A program made the position numbers and the translations under genes. The notes beneath the pieces are model-generated. The model had not been told where the DNA came from. It made no database searches and saw only the letters and a program-made list of their open reading frames with translations. From DASQFQ01 sp963722815 (GTDB taxonomy: Bacteria; Actinomycetota; Thermoleophilia; Solirubrobacterales; Solirubrobacteraceae): 64,000 bases of DNA. Position 1 is the first letter of the stretch; each line of letters begins with the position of its first letter. Shown one piece after another: positions 16,534 through 24,576 of the stretch. The DNA is taken from assembly GCA_963722815.1 (NCBI GenBank), contig CAVROM010000011.1:186001-250000 (forward strand), read 5' to 3'.

Positions 16534-18041
16534 CTACGACGACCCGTACCCGCCGCCGCCCGGTGTCCGCACCGTCACGACGTCGCCCTCGGCGAGGTCG
16601 CGGCTGGCCTTCGGCGGCAGCTCCTCGTCGTTGAGCAGGTTCTCCCCAGGCGCGCCGTCGCCGCCGCCCTCGCGCCCCTCCGGCGAGTGGCGGCGGCGGT
16701 CGGTCAGCAGGTTCAGCGTCGCCGGCTCGAGCACGCGCACCGCGCGCTCGACGCCGTCGCCGCCCCGGTTCTCGCCGTCGCCGCCGGAGCCGTCGCGCAG
16801 CTCGTAGCGCTCGACGCGCATCGGGTACTCGAGCTCGAGCGCCTCGATCGGCGTGTTGAGCGTGTTCGACATGCCGACGTGGACGCCCGACGGGCCCGGC
16901 CGCTGAGGAACTCGCGCCCTGCCCGCCGCCGATCGTCTCGTAGTAGGTCCAGCCGCGGCCGCCGATGATCAGGTTGTTCATCGTGCCCTGACCCTGGGCG
17001 GGGAGGTCGACCGCCTGCGCGAGCGCGGCGAGCACGGTGTCGGCGATCGCCTGCGAGGTCTCGACGTTGCCCGCCACCACCGCGGCCGGCGACTGCGCGT
17101 TGACGACCGAGCCCTCGGGCGCCTCGATGCTCAGCGCCGCGTAGGTGCCGGCGTTGGCCGGGACGTCCGAGGGCAGCAGCGCCCGCAGCGCGAAGTAGCA
17201 GGCGGAGCGCGTGACCGAGAGCGGGCAGTTGACGTTGCCGGCCACCTGGTCGTCGGTGCCCTCGAACGACGATCGAGAGCGCGTCGCCGTCGACTTTCAC
17301 GGAGGCGCGGATCATCACGTCGTCGTCGCTCACGCCGTCGCCCTCCATCGCGCGCTCGGCCTCGTAAGTACCGTCGGGCACGTCGCGCAGCGCCTCGCGC
17401 GTGCGCCGCTCGGCGTAGGCCACGACCTCGGCGAACGCCTGCTCGACGGTCTCCCGCCCGCGCCGCTCTACCAGCTCCTCCAGCCGCCGCCCCGCGAGCT
17501 TGTTGGCCGCCGTCTGCGCGCGCAGGTCGCCGCGGCGGATGTCGGGCGTGCGCACGTTGGCGAGGATCAGCTCGAGCACGTCGTCCGCGAGCCGCACCGG
17601 CGGGATGATGATCCCCTCCTGGTAGACGTCGCGGGAGTCCGCCGGCATCGAGCCGGGCCGCATGCCGCCGACGTCGGAGTGGTGGGCGCGCGTGACCGCG
17701 TAGGCGAGGATGTCGCCGTCGATGTCGAGCGGCGACACGAGCGTGATGTCCGGCAGGTGGGTGCCGCCGCGGTAGGGGTCGTTGACGATCCACACGTCGC
17801 CGGGGTCGGGCTCGTGCTCGATCACCGCCGCCACCGCCTCGGGCATCGCGCCGAGGTGGACGGGAATGTGCTCAGCCTGGGCGACCATCGCGCCCTCGGC
17901 GTCGAACAGCGCGGCGGAGCAGTCGCGGCGCTCCTTGATGTTGGAGGAGTAGGCGCCGCGGATCAGCACCGCGCCGGCCTCCTCGGCGATGCCAGACAGC
18001 GCGCTGGCGAGCACGCTCAGGGTGACGGGATCGAGGCTCAT
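16534..18041 (-). CDS. hyuB: Hydantoinase B / oxoprolinase beta-type subunit (two frameshifts)
   Basis: The B subunit of the ATP-dependent hydantoinase/5-oxoprolinase/acetone-carboxylase superfamily, about 502 codons when corrected. It opens ring amides together with HyuA. Diagnostic blocks: LIRGAYSSNIKERRDCSAAL, HIPVHLGAMPEAV, DPYRGGTHLPDITLV, RAHHSDVGGMRPGSMP, NCPLSVTRSACYFALR, YYETIGGGQGA and GVHVGMSNTLNTPIEALE. The blocks fall in three frames, with breaks near 17270 and 16900. The ATG overlaps the HyuA stop (ATGA), so the two are translated together. The substrate is not resolved. Confidence 0.87.
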
Positions 18042-19981
18042 CCGGAGCGCTCCAGCACCAGCGTGCCGGTCGAGTCGATCGCGCCCGACCAGCCCGGCCG
18101 CACGACGCACGTCGCCTCCGCGAACTCGACGATCGCCGGGCCCTCGACCTCGAAGCCCTCGCCCATGCCCGCGCGGCGGTAGACGGGGACCTCGCTCCAG
18201 TCGCCGTCGAAGTTCGCGCGCCGCTTGCCCTCCTCGGCGTCGCCCTCGGCCTCCTCGGCAGCCAGCTCCGGCCGCTCGACCGGCACGGTGGCGACCACGC
18301 GGGCGTTGACGAGCTCGACGTCCTCGCCCTCCATCCGGTAGCCGTAGCGGCGCTCGTGCTCCTCGGCGAAGCGCTCCTCGACGGCGCCGAGGTCGTCGGC
18401 CTCGACGGTCAGCTCGAACGACTGGCCGCGGTAGCGCAGGTCGGCGCGGCGGCGCAGCTCGGGCTCGTCCATGTCCTCGCCCGCCTGCTTCTCCATCGCC
18501 GCGAAGGCATCCTCGGCGTCCTCGCCGCCCAGCAGCGGGCGGACGTAGTCGCGGCGGACGTCGCTCATCGCGAGGCCGAGCGCGGAGAGCACGCCGCCGG
18601 CGCGCGGCACGAGCACGGCCGGGATCCCGAGCTCCTCGGCCAGCGCGCAGGCGTGCAGGCCGCCGGCGCCGCCGAAGGCCACGAGCGCGAACTCGCGCGG
18701 GTCGAGCCCGCGCTCGACCGAGATCACCCGCAGCGCGCGGCCCATCTCGGCGTTCGCCACGCGGACGACGCCGAGCGCGGTCTCGAGCGGATCGAGGTCG
18801 AGCTCGCCGCCGAGGGCCTTCAGCGCGGTCTCGGCCGCCTCCGCCGACAGCGTCAGCTCGCCGCCCAGCTCCGCCCCGTCGCCGAGGTAGCCGAGCAGCA
18901 GGTTGGCGTCGGTCACCGTCGGCTCCTCGCCGCCCTTGCCGTAGGCGGCCGGGCCGGGGTCGGCGCCGGCCGAGCGCGGGCCGACGCGCAGCGCGCCGCC
19001 CGGGTCGGCCCACGCGATCGAGCCGCCGCCGGCGCTGACCGTGTGGACGTCGACCATCGGCAGCTTGATCGGCACGCCGGCGACGACCGACTCCGTGGTC
19101 GTGCTCGCCTCGCCGCCTAGGACCGGCGCGACGTCGGTCGAGGTTCCGCCCATGTCGAAGGTCAGCACGTCCTCGTAGCCGCTCGCCTTCGCGACGTGCG
19201 CCGCGCCGACCACGCCGCCGGCCGGCCCGGACAGCACGCAGCCCGCGGCGGCCGTCGCGGCCACGCCGACGTCGACCACCCCGCCCGAGGACTGCATGAC
19301 CAGCGGCGCCGGCACGCCCGCCTCGTCGGCCCCGCCCGCCAACCGCTCGAGATAGGCGGCGAGCTTCGGGCCCAGGTAGGCGTCGGCGACCGTGGTCGAG
19401 AAGCGCTCGTACTCGCGGAACTCGGGGAGCACCTCGCTCGACAGCGAGACGTGGAGGTCCGGAATCGCTTCCCGTACCGCTTCGCCGACGTTCTGCTCGT
19501 GCTCGGGGTGCAGGAACGCGAACAGCAGGCAGACCGCGACGGCGTCGACCTCCGCGTCCCGCAGCGCCTCGACGGCCTGCTTCACGCTGTCCTCGTCGAG
19601 CGGCTCGAGCTCGCCCTCGGGTCCCATCCGCTCCCGCACCGTGAAGCGCAGCTCCCGCGGCACAAGCGGCTCCGGGCGGCCCTCCGCGAGGTCGTAGAGC
19701 GACGGGCGGTCCTGGCGGGCGAGCTCGATCAGGTCGCGGAAGCCCTCGGTCGTGATCAGCGCGGTGCGAGCACCGCGGCGCTCGAGCAGCGCGTTGGTGG
19801 CGACCGTCATCCCGTGCGCGAACGCGGTCACCTCGCTCGCCTCGATCGCCTCCAGCGCGCGCATCACACCCTCGGACTGATCGTCGGGCGTGCTCGGCAC
19901 CTTGCCTGTCGTGACGCGGGTTCCGTCGAGCGCCACGAGGTCCGTGAACGTGCCGCCCACATCGACGCCGACTCGGATCAT
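18038..19981 (-). CDS. hyuA: Hydantoinase A / oxoprolinase alpha-type subunit
   Basis: A 647-residue ATP-binding subunit of the hydantoinase/oxoprolinase family, uninterrupted. The actin-like nucleotide fold starts at once with VGVDVGGTFTDLVALDG. Further hallmarks are FAHGMTVATNALLERRGART, LTFDMGGTSTDVA, HTVSAGGGSIAWADPGGALR and FGGAGGLHACALAEELG. The length is slightly shorter than typical (~680-700). It is the first gene of the hyuA-hyuB operon. With HyuB it should hydrolyse a cyclic amide such as a hydantoin or 5-oxoproline at the cost of ATP. Start ATG 19979-19981. Confidence 0.92.
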   Translation of the reverse strand: MIRVGVDVGGTFTDLVALDGTRVTTGKVPSTPDDQSEGVMRALEAIEASEVTAFAHGMTVATNALLERRGARTALITTEGFRDLIELARQDRPSLYDLAEGRPEPLVPRELRFTVRERMGPEGELEPLDEDSVKQAVEALRDAEVDAVAVCLLFAFLHPEHEQNVGEAVREAIPDLHVSLSSEVLPEFREYERFSTTVADAYLGPKLAAYLERLAGGADEAGVPAPLVMQSSGGVVDVGVAATAAAGCVLSGPAGGVVGAAHVAKASGYEDVLTFDMGGTSTDVAPVLGGEASTTTESVVAGVPIKLPMVDVHTVSAGGGSIAWADPGGALRVGPRSAGADPGPAAYGKGGEEPTVTDANLLLGYLGDGAELGGELTLSAEAAETALKALGGELDLDPLETALGVVRVANAEMGRALRVISVERGLDPREFALVAFGGAGGLHACALAEELGIPAVLVPRAGGVLSALGLAMSDVRRDYVRPLLGGEDAEDAFAAMEKQAGEDMDEPELRRRADLRYRGQSFELTVEADDLGAVEERFAEEHERRYGYRMEGEDVELVNARVVATVPVERPELAAEEAEGDAEEGKRRANFDGDWSEVPVYRRAGMGEGFEVEGPAIVEFAEATCVVRPGWSGAIDSTGTLVLERSG

Positions 19982-20109
19982 CCTCGCCCCCTTAGCACAA
20001 AAATGGCTCTAGGACACGGTTTGCCGTCTTTTGGTCTTGTCCAATCTCGCACAAGAGATTCCGCGCGAGAAATCCCCCGCTTTTTGCGAATGCCGAGGGT
20101 GGTTGAGCG

Positions 20110-20139
20110 TTGACCCTTTGCTCGCGGAGTGACTACGGT
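20110..20139 (+). promoter_or_regulatory. Candidate -35/-10 promoter of the IHF-like gene
   Basis: TTGACC (20110-20115) and TACGGT (20134-20139) are separated by 18 bases, close to a housekeeping actinobacterial promoter. Transcription would start near 20147, leaving an untranslated leader of about 190 bases before ATG 20338. That leader is unusually long for this window. Confidence 0.45.
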
Positions 20140-20337
20140 TCCCAACCGGTCGGCACGCCGCACGCGAGCCGGGGAGAGAGGGGAACTCAGGCAGGTTCGG
20201 ATCGAAGGGCCGCCAGGAGGCGGCGGCTTCGGCGATGTCTGGTTCCGCTCGCTCGCCGCATCGCAGGCGCGGAGGACCGGGTACTGCAAAACGAGATACC
20301 AGGCTCGTCGGGAGAGGATGAGCCGCGGGGAGGTTCG

Positions 20338-20706
20338 ATGGAGGCATTGGCGACAGCGCCTGCGCCGCAGCACATGCGTGCGCTGCAGCAGGCCAACCGG
20401 GTCCGGTTGGCAAGGGCGGAATTGAAGCGGCAGGTGACCGATGGCGAGACGTCCGTCGCCGACGTGGTGCTCGAGTGCCCCTGGGAGGCGGAGAGCATGG
20501 CCATCGCCGACCTCCTCATGAGCCAGCATCGGTGGGGTCGTACACGCTGCCGGCGGTTCCTGGCCTCGATCCCGATGTCGGAGACGAAGACCGTCGGGTC
20601 GATGACCGAGCGCCAGCGGCGCGCGCTCGCGGCTCGGCTGCGCGGGGACTTCGCGGACGCGAACGTGGATCCGTTCGCGCTGAACGACTGGGCCGCGCGC
20701 AACTGA
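20338..20706 (+). CDS. Actinobacterial-type integration host factor (mIHF-like) DNA-binding protein
   Basis: A 122-residue basic protein that resembles the actinobacterial integration host factor, a nucleoid protein unrelated to enteric IHF. The N-terminal helix ANRVRLARAELKRQV matches the family's ARRARAEVK helix. A middle region (SVADVVLECP...AIADLL) follows, and then RWGRTRCRRFLASIPMSETK stands where family members have the helix-two-turn-helix GVGKVRAKQIMERLGI. I used ATG 20338 because GGGGAGG sits 5 bases upstream; longer versions read through arginine-rich leader. Its C-terminal ~30 residues (LRGDFADANVDPFALND) extend beyond the usual end. Confidence 0.75.
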   Translation: MEALATAPAPQHMRALQQANRVRLARAELKRQVTDGETSVADVVLECPWEAESMAIADLLMSQHRWGRTRCRRFLASIPMSETKTVGSMTERQRRALAARLRGDFADANVDPFALNDWAARN

Positions 20707-20720
20707 CGCGGCCGTGACCG

Positions 20721-21167
20721 TCATCCGCGGGGGCCGGTGCCGAAGCCCGGCCCCCGGGTGGCGAGCTCGACCACGTGACCGTCGGGGTCGTGCAGGTAGA
20801 GCGAGCGGAAGGCGCCCCGGTCGTAGAGGTCGGTGCACTCCACGTCTCTGCCCCGGAGGTAGTCGCGCCACGCTTCCAGCTCCTCGGCCGACTCCACCAC
20901 GAGCGCGAAGTGGTGGGTCGAGCCGACGCCGGTCACGCCCTTCGGCAGCTGGGGGTACTCCATGAAGGAGACGAGCGCCCCCGCCTCGCCGTCGAGCGCG
21001 CCGAACCACACGTGGCGCGAGCCAGGGTCGTCGTCGCTGGGGCCGTCCCTGACGATCGCCAGGCCCATGACGTCGCGGTAGAACGCGATCGTCGCCTCGA
21101 GGTCACGGCAGATCGCGGTGACATGGTGCAGCCCGCGCAGCCGCATGCGCCGCTCTTCTTCGCTCAC
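20721..21167 (-). CDS. VOC-family protein (glyoxalase/ring-cleaving dioxygenase-like)
   Basis: A 148-residue vicinal-oxygen-chelate protein. It has the two expected beta-alpha-beta-beta-beta halves: LRGLHHVTAICRDLEATIAFYRDVMGL with a metal-binding His in HHVT, and GSTHHFALVVESAEELEAW with a second His, ending LYLHDPDGHVVELAT with the metal Glu. This pattern fits glyoxalase-like or extradiol dioxygenase-like enzymes; the substrate is unknown. GTG 21165-21167 has TAGTCT 7 bases upstream, so it is probably leaderless. It is convergent with the IHF-like gene. Confidence 0.87.
   Translation of the reverse strand: MSEEERRMRLRGLHHVTAICRDLEATIAFYRDVMGLAIVRDGPSDDDPGSRHVWFGALDGEAGALVSFMEYPQLPKGVTGVGSTHHFALVVESAEELEAWRDYLRGRDVECTDLYDRGAFRSLYLHDPDGHVVELATRGPGFGTGPRG
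20728..20756. terminator. Perfect 10-bp stem-loop at the convergent gene ends
   Basis: CGGGGGCCGG (20728-20737) and CCGGCCCCCG (20747-20756) form a perfect stem with a 9-base loop, 22 bases after the IHF-like stop and inside the last codons of the VOC gene. There is no T-tract. It probably serves as a two-way terminator. Confidence 0.45.
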
Positions 21168-21182
21168 CGTCGGCAGACTATT

Positions 21183-21647
21183 TCAGCGGAACGACAACCC
21201 GCCTGAGCGGCGGCGGAACGCGGTGCGGAAGCCCCACAAGGCGAGGCCGAAGACGAGCGCCGCGCCCCCGGCCACGGCGATCCAGGGCGCGCGGGCGAAG
21301 AACAGCGCGGCGGCGGCGATGACCCCGGGCAGGCCCGCGAGCACGCTCGAGTGGGACTTGTAGCCGTTGAAGTGCTCGCGCACCGCGGTGTCGAGCCCGC
21401 CGAGCGACGCGAGCAGCACGCCGCACACGAGCGCGAGCTGGCCGCGGTCGGAGTCGAAGCCGACGATCAGCCCGAGCACGATCAGCACGATCCCGACGAG
21501 CACGCACAGCTCGACGAGCGGGAACGGGTGCCACGGCGCCTTCGGCCGCTCGTCGCTCAGCGGCGCCGGGCGCGGCGTGGCCGGCGGCGGTGTGGGTGAG
21601 GCGGGAGCGATGCCCGCTGCGCGGCGCGCGCGGCTGCGGCGGCCCAT
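21183..21647 (-). CDS. Hypothetical membrane protein, four helices
   Basis: A 154-residue protein of unknown function. The first 35 residues are basic and proline-rich (PPPATPRPAP). They are followed by four predicted membrane helices: VELCVLVGIVLIVLGLIVGF, LALVCGVLLASLGGLD, AGLPGVIAAAALFFA and VAGGAALVFGLALWGF. The loop between helices 2 and 3 is charged (REHFNGYKSHS). TAGCCT lies about 10 bases before ATG 21645-21647. The VOC gene follows on the same strand, 15 bases after the stop. Confidence 0.72.
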   Translation of the reverse strand: MGRRSRARRAAGIAPASPTPPPATPRPAPLSDERPKAPWHPFPLVELCVLVGIVLIVLGLIVGFDSDRGQLALVCGVLLASLGGLDTAVREHFNGYKSHSSVLAGLPGVIAAAALFFARAPWIAVAGGAALVFGLALWGFRTAFRRRSGGLSFR

Positions 21648-21660
21648 CAGGTGACCAAGG

Positions 21661-22108
21661 CTATGAGGTGGCTAACGGGCAGCCGGAGGAGATCTTGACG
21701 TGCCACCAGCCGGCCAGCATGCCGACGAGGCCGAGCCGCGGGACGACGTGCCAGTTCTTGCAGCCGGGCTCGCCGATGTCCGCGTTGCTGACGCGCACCC
21801 ACTTGTACTCGCCCGGGTGGAGGAGCATGCGCTCGATCAGGACGCGCTTGGCGGCCTGGCGCTCGCCCTGACGGGCGGCCTGCTCGCGCACGTCGGCCAC
21901 GCGGCCGGCGAGGTCGTCGCGGATCCGCTCCAGCTCGCCGAGCCCGAGCAGGCGCGGGCCGGAGACGCGCACCCCGGCGAGGGCCGGCAGGCAGTCGCGC
22001 GGCAATCAGCGCGGCCGCATGCTCACGCTCGAGGTGTGCGATCTGGTCGCGGAGCGTGCGCCGGGCGGCGCGTTCGTCGACCTCTTGCCTGAGCGGCGTC
22101 TCGAGCAT
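21661..22108 (-). CDS. Hypothetical protein with N-terminal coiled coil (one frameshift)
   Basis: About 148 residues once a single-base insertion near 22000 is repaired. The N-terminal part (RTLRDQIAHLEREHAAALIA) is helical and coiled-coil-like. The C-terminal part is distinctive: MLLHPGEYKWVRVSNADIGE, PGCKNWHVVPRLGLVGMLAG, WWHVKISSGCP. The two cysteines near the end could pair or bind metal. It has a strong ribosome-binding site (AAGGAGG, 6 bases before ATG 22106-22108) and a likely TACATT -10 box about 25 bases upstream. I do not recognise a family. Confidence 0.68.
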
Positions 22109-22167
22109 GAAGCACCTCCTTGCGGAGCGGCCAATGTACCACCGGCCTCTATCCTCCCCAACCCCTG

Positions 22168-22641
22168 ATGGCGCGCAATGACCCCACGGATACGGGCGGC
22201 CTGTTCATCGGTCGCCGGCCCGGCACAGCGCGCGTCCACTACGCCGACGACCCCGACCCGGGGACCGGCAAGCGGCAGCGGATCGATCGCCTGCTGGCGG
22301 CCTTCGTCCTCGTCGTCGAGACGCTCGTCTGCTTGACGCTGTGGGGGCCGCAGCCGATCGCGTGGCTGTGGGTCGGCTCGCAGGTCAACTACCACACGGG
22401 CTCGGTCAGTTTCGGGATCCTCGTCGCCTTCTTGGGCATGATCGCGACGCTGATGCTGACCCTCGCGCTCGCGGTCCGGCTCGACGGGATCTGGAAGGTC
22501 ATCCGGCGGGCCGGCGGGATCGACCAGCGCGACGGCGTGCTCTCGCGCATCTTCATGGTGACCGCGATCGTCGCCGCGCTCGCGTTCGGCTTCTGGTTCC
22601 TGATCATCGAGGGACCCGGGCCGACGCTGGCCCCGAAGTGA
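22168..22641 (+). CDS. Hypothetical membrane protein, three helices
   Basis: A 157-residue protein. The first ~45 residues are polar and probably cytoplasmic. Three membrane segments follow: LLAAFVLVVETLVCLTLWG, FGILVAFLGMIATLMLTLAL and FMVTAIVAALAFGFWFLII. No known motif is visible. The last codon overlaps the GTG start of the aminotransferase gene (GTGA), suggesting coupled translation. TATCCT lies about 12 bases before the ATG at 22168. Confidence 0.75.
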   Translation: MARNDPTDTGGLFIGRRPGTARVHYADDPDPGTGKRQRIDRLLAAFVLVVETLVCLTLWGPQPIAWLWVGSQVNYHTGSVSFGILVAFLGMIATLMLTLALAVRLDGIWKVIRRAGGIDQRDGVLSRIFMVTAIVAALAFGFWFLIIEGPGPTLAPK

Positions 22642-23720
22642 AGCGCCTCTTCGAGCGCTACCGGCAGTTCCAGGCGCTGCCGGCCGAGGAGGTGTCGCGC
22701 GAGCTGCGCGAGCGCCGCGACGAGGAGCGCGCGCGCGAGGTCGTGTTCGTGCCCGAGCTCGACCTCGGCCGCACGGCCTGGCACGAGCCGCCGCACCCCG
22801 AGGCGGTCAACGCCGCCACCTTCGCGCTGCGGCGGCGCATGAACGCCTACCCCGACCCGGCCGCCACCGAGGTGCGCGAGCTCGCGGCGGAGCGCCACGG
22901 CGTGCGGCCCGAGCAGGTCGCGGTCGGCCATGGCGCCGCCGAGCTGCTGCAGGATGCCTGCGCACAGCTCCTCGACGGCGGTGAGCTGCTCGTCGCGTGG
23001 CCGGGCTGGCGCCCGCTGCCCGACCTCGCCCAGCGCGCCGGCGGCCGCCCCGTGCCGGTCGCCGGCCTCGACGCGCTGGCGGAGCGGGTGGGAGCCGACA
23101 CGCGGGCCGTCGCGCTCTCGAGCCCCAACGATCCCACGGGCGCGCCCGTCGCGCGCGCGGACGTGCGCGCGCTGTGCGAGCGCGTGGGCGAGCGCGTGTG
23201 GGTGCTGCTCGACGAGGCGTTCGCCGACTTCCTCGAGCCGGGCGAGGACGCCGCCTCGCTGGTCGCCGAGCTACCGAACCTGCTCGTCTTCCGGACGTTC
23301 GCCAAGGCGCACGCGATGGCGGGCTTCCGCATCGGCTACGTGCTGGCGCCGACCGCCGAGCTGGCGGAGCGGCTCACGCCCTCGTTCTCCGTCAACGCGC
23401 CCGCGCAGGCGGCCGCCGCGTGGGCGCTCGAGCTCGGCGACCCGGTGCTCGCCCGCCGCCGCGCGGCGGCGGCCCGCGAGCGCGAGCGGCTCACCCACGC
23501 GCTGCACGGCACCTCGCTCTCCTTCCCGCCCACGGCCGCGCCGTTCGTGTGGCTGAGCTCGGAGACCCACGACGGCACGGCGATCGCCCAGCACCTCGGC
23601 GTCCGCCGGATCCTCGTCGCGCGCGGCGACCGCTGGGGCGACGAGCGGCACGTCCGCATCACGCTGCGTGACACGGACGCCACCGATCGCCTGATCGCGG
23701 CGTTGCGTGAGCTGGGGTGA
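22638..23720 (+). CDS. PLP-dependent aminotransferase, histidinol-phosphate-aminotransferase-like
   Basis: A 360-residue fold-type I aminotransferase of the HisC/CobD class. Seen: MNAYPDPAATEVRELAAERH, the cofactor-binding VGHGAAELLQ, SSPNDPTGAPV (Asn that contacts PLP), VLLDEAFADFL (Asp), TFAKAHAMAGFRIGYVLA with the catalytic Lys in FAKAH, and a C-terminal Arg for substrate carboxylate in DERHVRITLRDT. It is not in a histidine operon, so it may act on histidinol phosphate, an aromatic amino acid or a cobalamin precursor. The GTG start overlaps the preceding membrane protein gene. Confidence 0.87.
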   Translation: MKRLFERYRQFQALPAEEVSRELRERRDEERAREVVFVPELDLGRTAWHEPPHPEAVNAATFALRRRMNAYPDPAATEVRELAAERHGVRPEQVAVGHGAAELLQDACAQLLDGGELLVAWPGWRPLPDLAQRAGGRPVPVAGLDALAERVGADTRAVALSSPNDPTGAPVARADVRALCERVGERVWVLLDEAFADFLEPGEDAASLVAELPNLLVFRTFAKAHAMAGFRIGYVLAPTAELAERLTPSFSVNAPAQAAAAWALELGDPVLARRRAAAARERERLTHALHGTSLSFPPTAAPFVWLSSETHDGTAIAQHLGVRRILVARGDRWGDERHVRITLRDTDATDRLIAALRELG

Positions 23721-23769
23721 ACGTCAACGGCTTGCATTGAGGCGTGGGTTCGGGGTGCCGCGGCGATCA

Positions 23770-23866
23770 ATTGGGACGCTTTTTGGGGCCTATAGCGACC
23801 ACAAAGCGTCCCGCTTGATCAAGCCGGACGCTTTGACCACGCTATAGGGGGTCAAAGCGTCCCACT
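23770..23866. repeat. Nested ~97-bp palindrome built from four AAAGCGTCC units
   Basis: Four copies of GGGACGCTTT or its complement lie at 23773-23782, 23803-23812, 23825-23834 and 23854-23863 in alternating orientation. The element is symmetric about 23818/23819 (centre CTTGATCAAG). The TATAGCG at 23791-23797 pairs with CGCTATA at 23840-23846, and outer arms pair nearly completely. It fills the intergenic gap between the aminotransferase and the PNPOx-like gene. It could fold as a cruciform or a long branched hairpin. Its function is unknown. Confidence 0.8.
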
Positions 23867-23953
23867 TGCACGCCGGGCGGCTCACCGCTCGCTCCCCTAC
23901 CCAGCCGCTGTTGACGTTCGCCGAGACCCGGCCACCGCTACCGTTTCTCCACC

Positions 23954-24529
23954 ATGGCGCGCACCTACGACGAGATCGACGACCACCTGCGCGCCTGGAT
24001 CGCGCGCCAGCCGATGTTCTTCGTCGGCAGCGCCCCGCTCGCCGGGGACGGCCACATCAACGTCTCCCCCAAGGGCCCGGGCGGCACGCTGCGCGTGCTC
24101 GGCCCGCGCCGCGTCGCCTACCTCGACTACGTCGGCAGCGGCGCCGAGACGATCGCCCACGTGCGCGAGAACGGCCGCGTCGTGGTGATGTTCTGCGCCT
24201 TCGAAGGGCCGCCGCGGATCGTCCGCCTGCACGGCCGCGGCGAGTACGTGCTGACCGGCGACCCGCGCTTCGACGAGCTGCTCGCCGAGGCCGGCTTCGA
24301 GGAGCCGACGATCCCCGAGGGGCGGCGCGCGATCGTGCTCGTCGACGTCACCCGCATCGGCTCCTCGTGCGGGTACGGCGTGCCGCTGATGGACTACGCC
24401 GGCGAGCGCCCGCACATGGACGCGTCGACGCGCAAGCGCGTGCGGGTCCAGGGCCCGGACGCCTACCTCGACTACCAGGCCGAGCACAACGCAGCGAGCA
24501 TCGACGGCTTGCCCGCCGTCACGCGCTGA
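23954..24529 (+). CDS. Pyridoxamine-5'-phosphate-oxidase-family protein
   Basis: A 191-residue split-barrel flavin-binding-fold protein. Recognisable blocks are FFVGSAPLAGDGHINVSPKG near residues 21-40, VAYLDYVGSGAETIAHVREN, GRVVVMFCAFEGPPRIVRLH, and the ending SCGYGVPLMDY. These match the group often labelled pyridoxamine 5'-phosphate oxidase family, whose members use FMN, F420 or heme. True PdxH is unlikely given the divergent ends. ATG 23954 follows TACCGT by 9 bases and has no Shine-Dalgarno sequence. Confidence 0.87.
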   Translation: MARTYDEIDDHLRAWIARQPMFFVGSAPLAGDGHINVSPKGPGGTLRVLGPRRVAYLDYVGSGAETIAHVRENGRVVVMFCAFEGPPRIVRLHGRGEYVLTGDPRFDELLAEAGFEEPTIPEGRRAIVLVDVTRIGSSCGYGVPLMDYAGERPHMDASTRKRVRVQGPDAYLDYQAEHNAASIDGLPAVTR

Positions 24530-24576
24530 GCACCGCCGCTCAACCCTTCTCGTCCCGATGACGATTCAAGGGGAAG

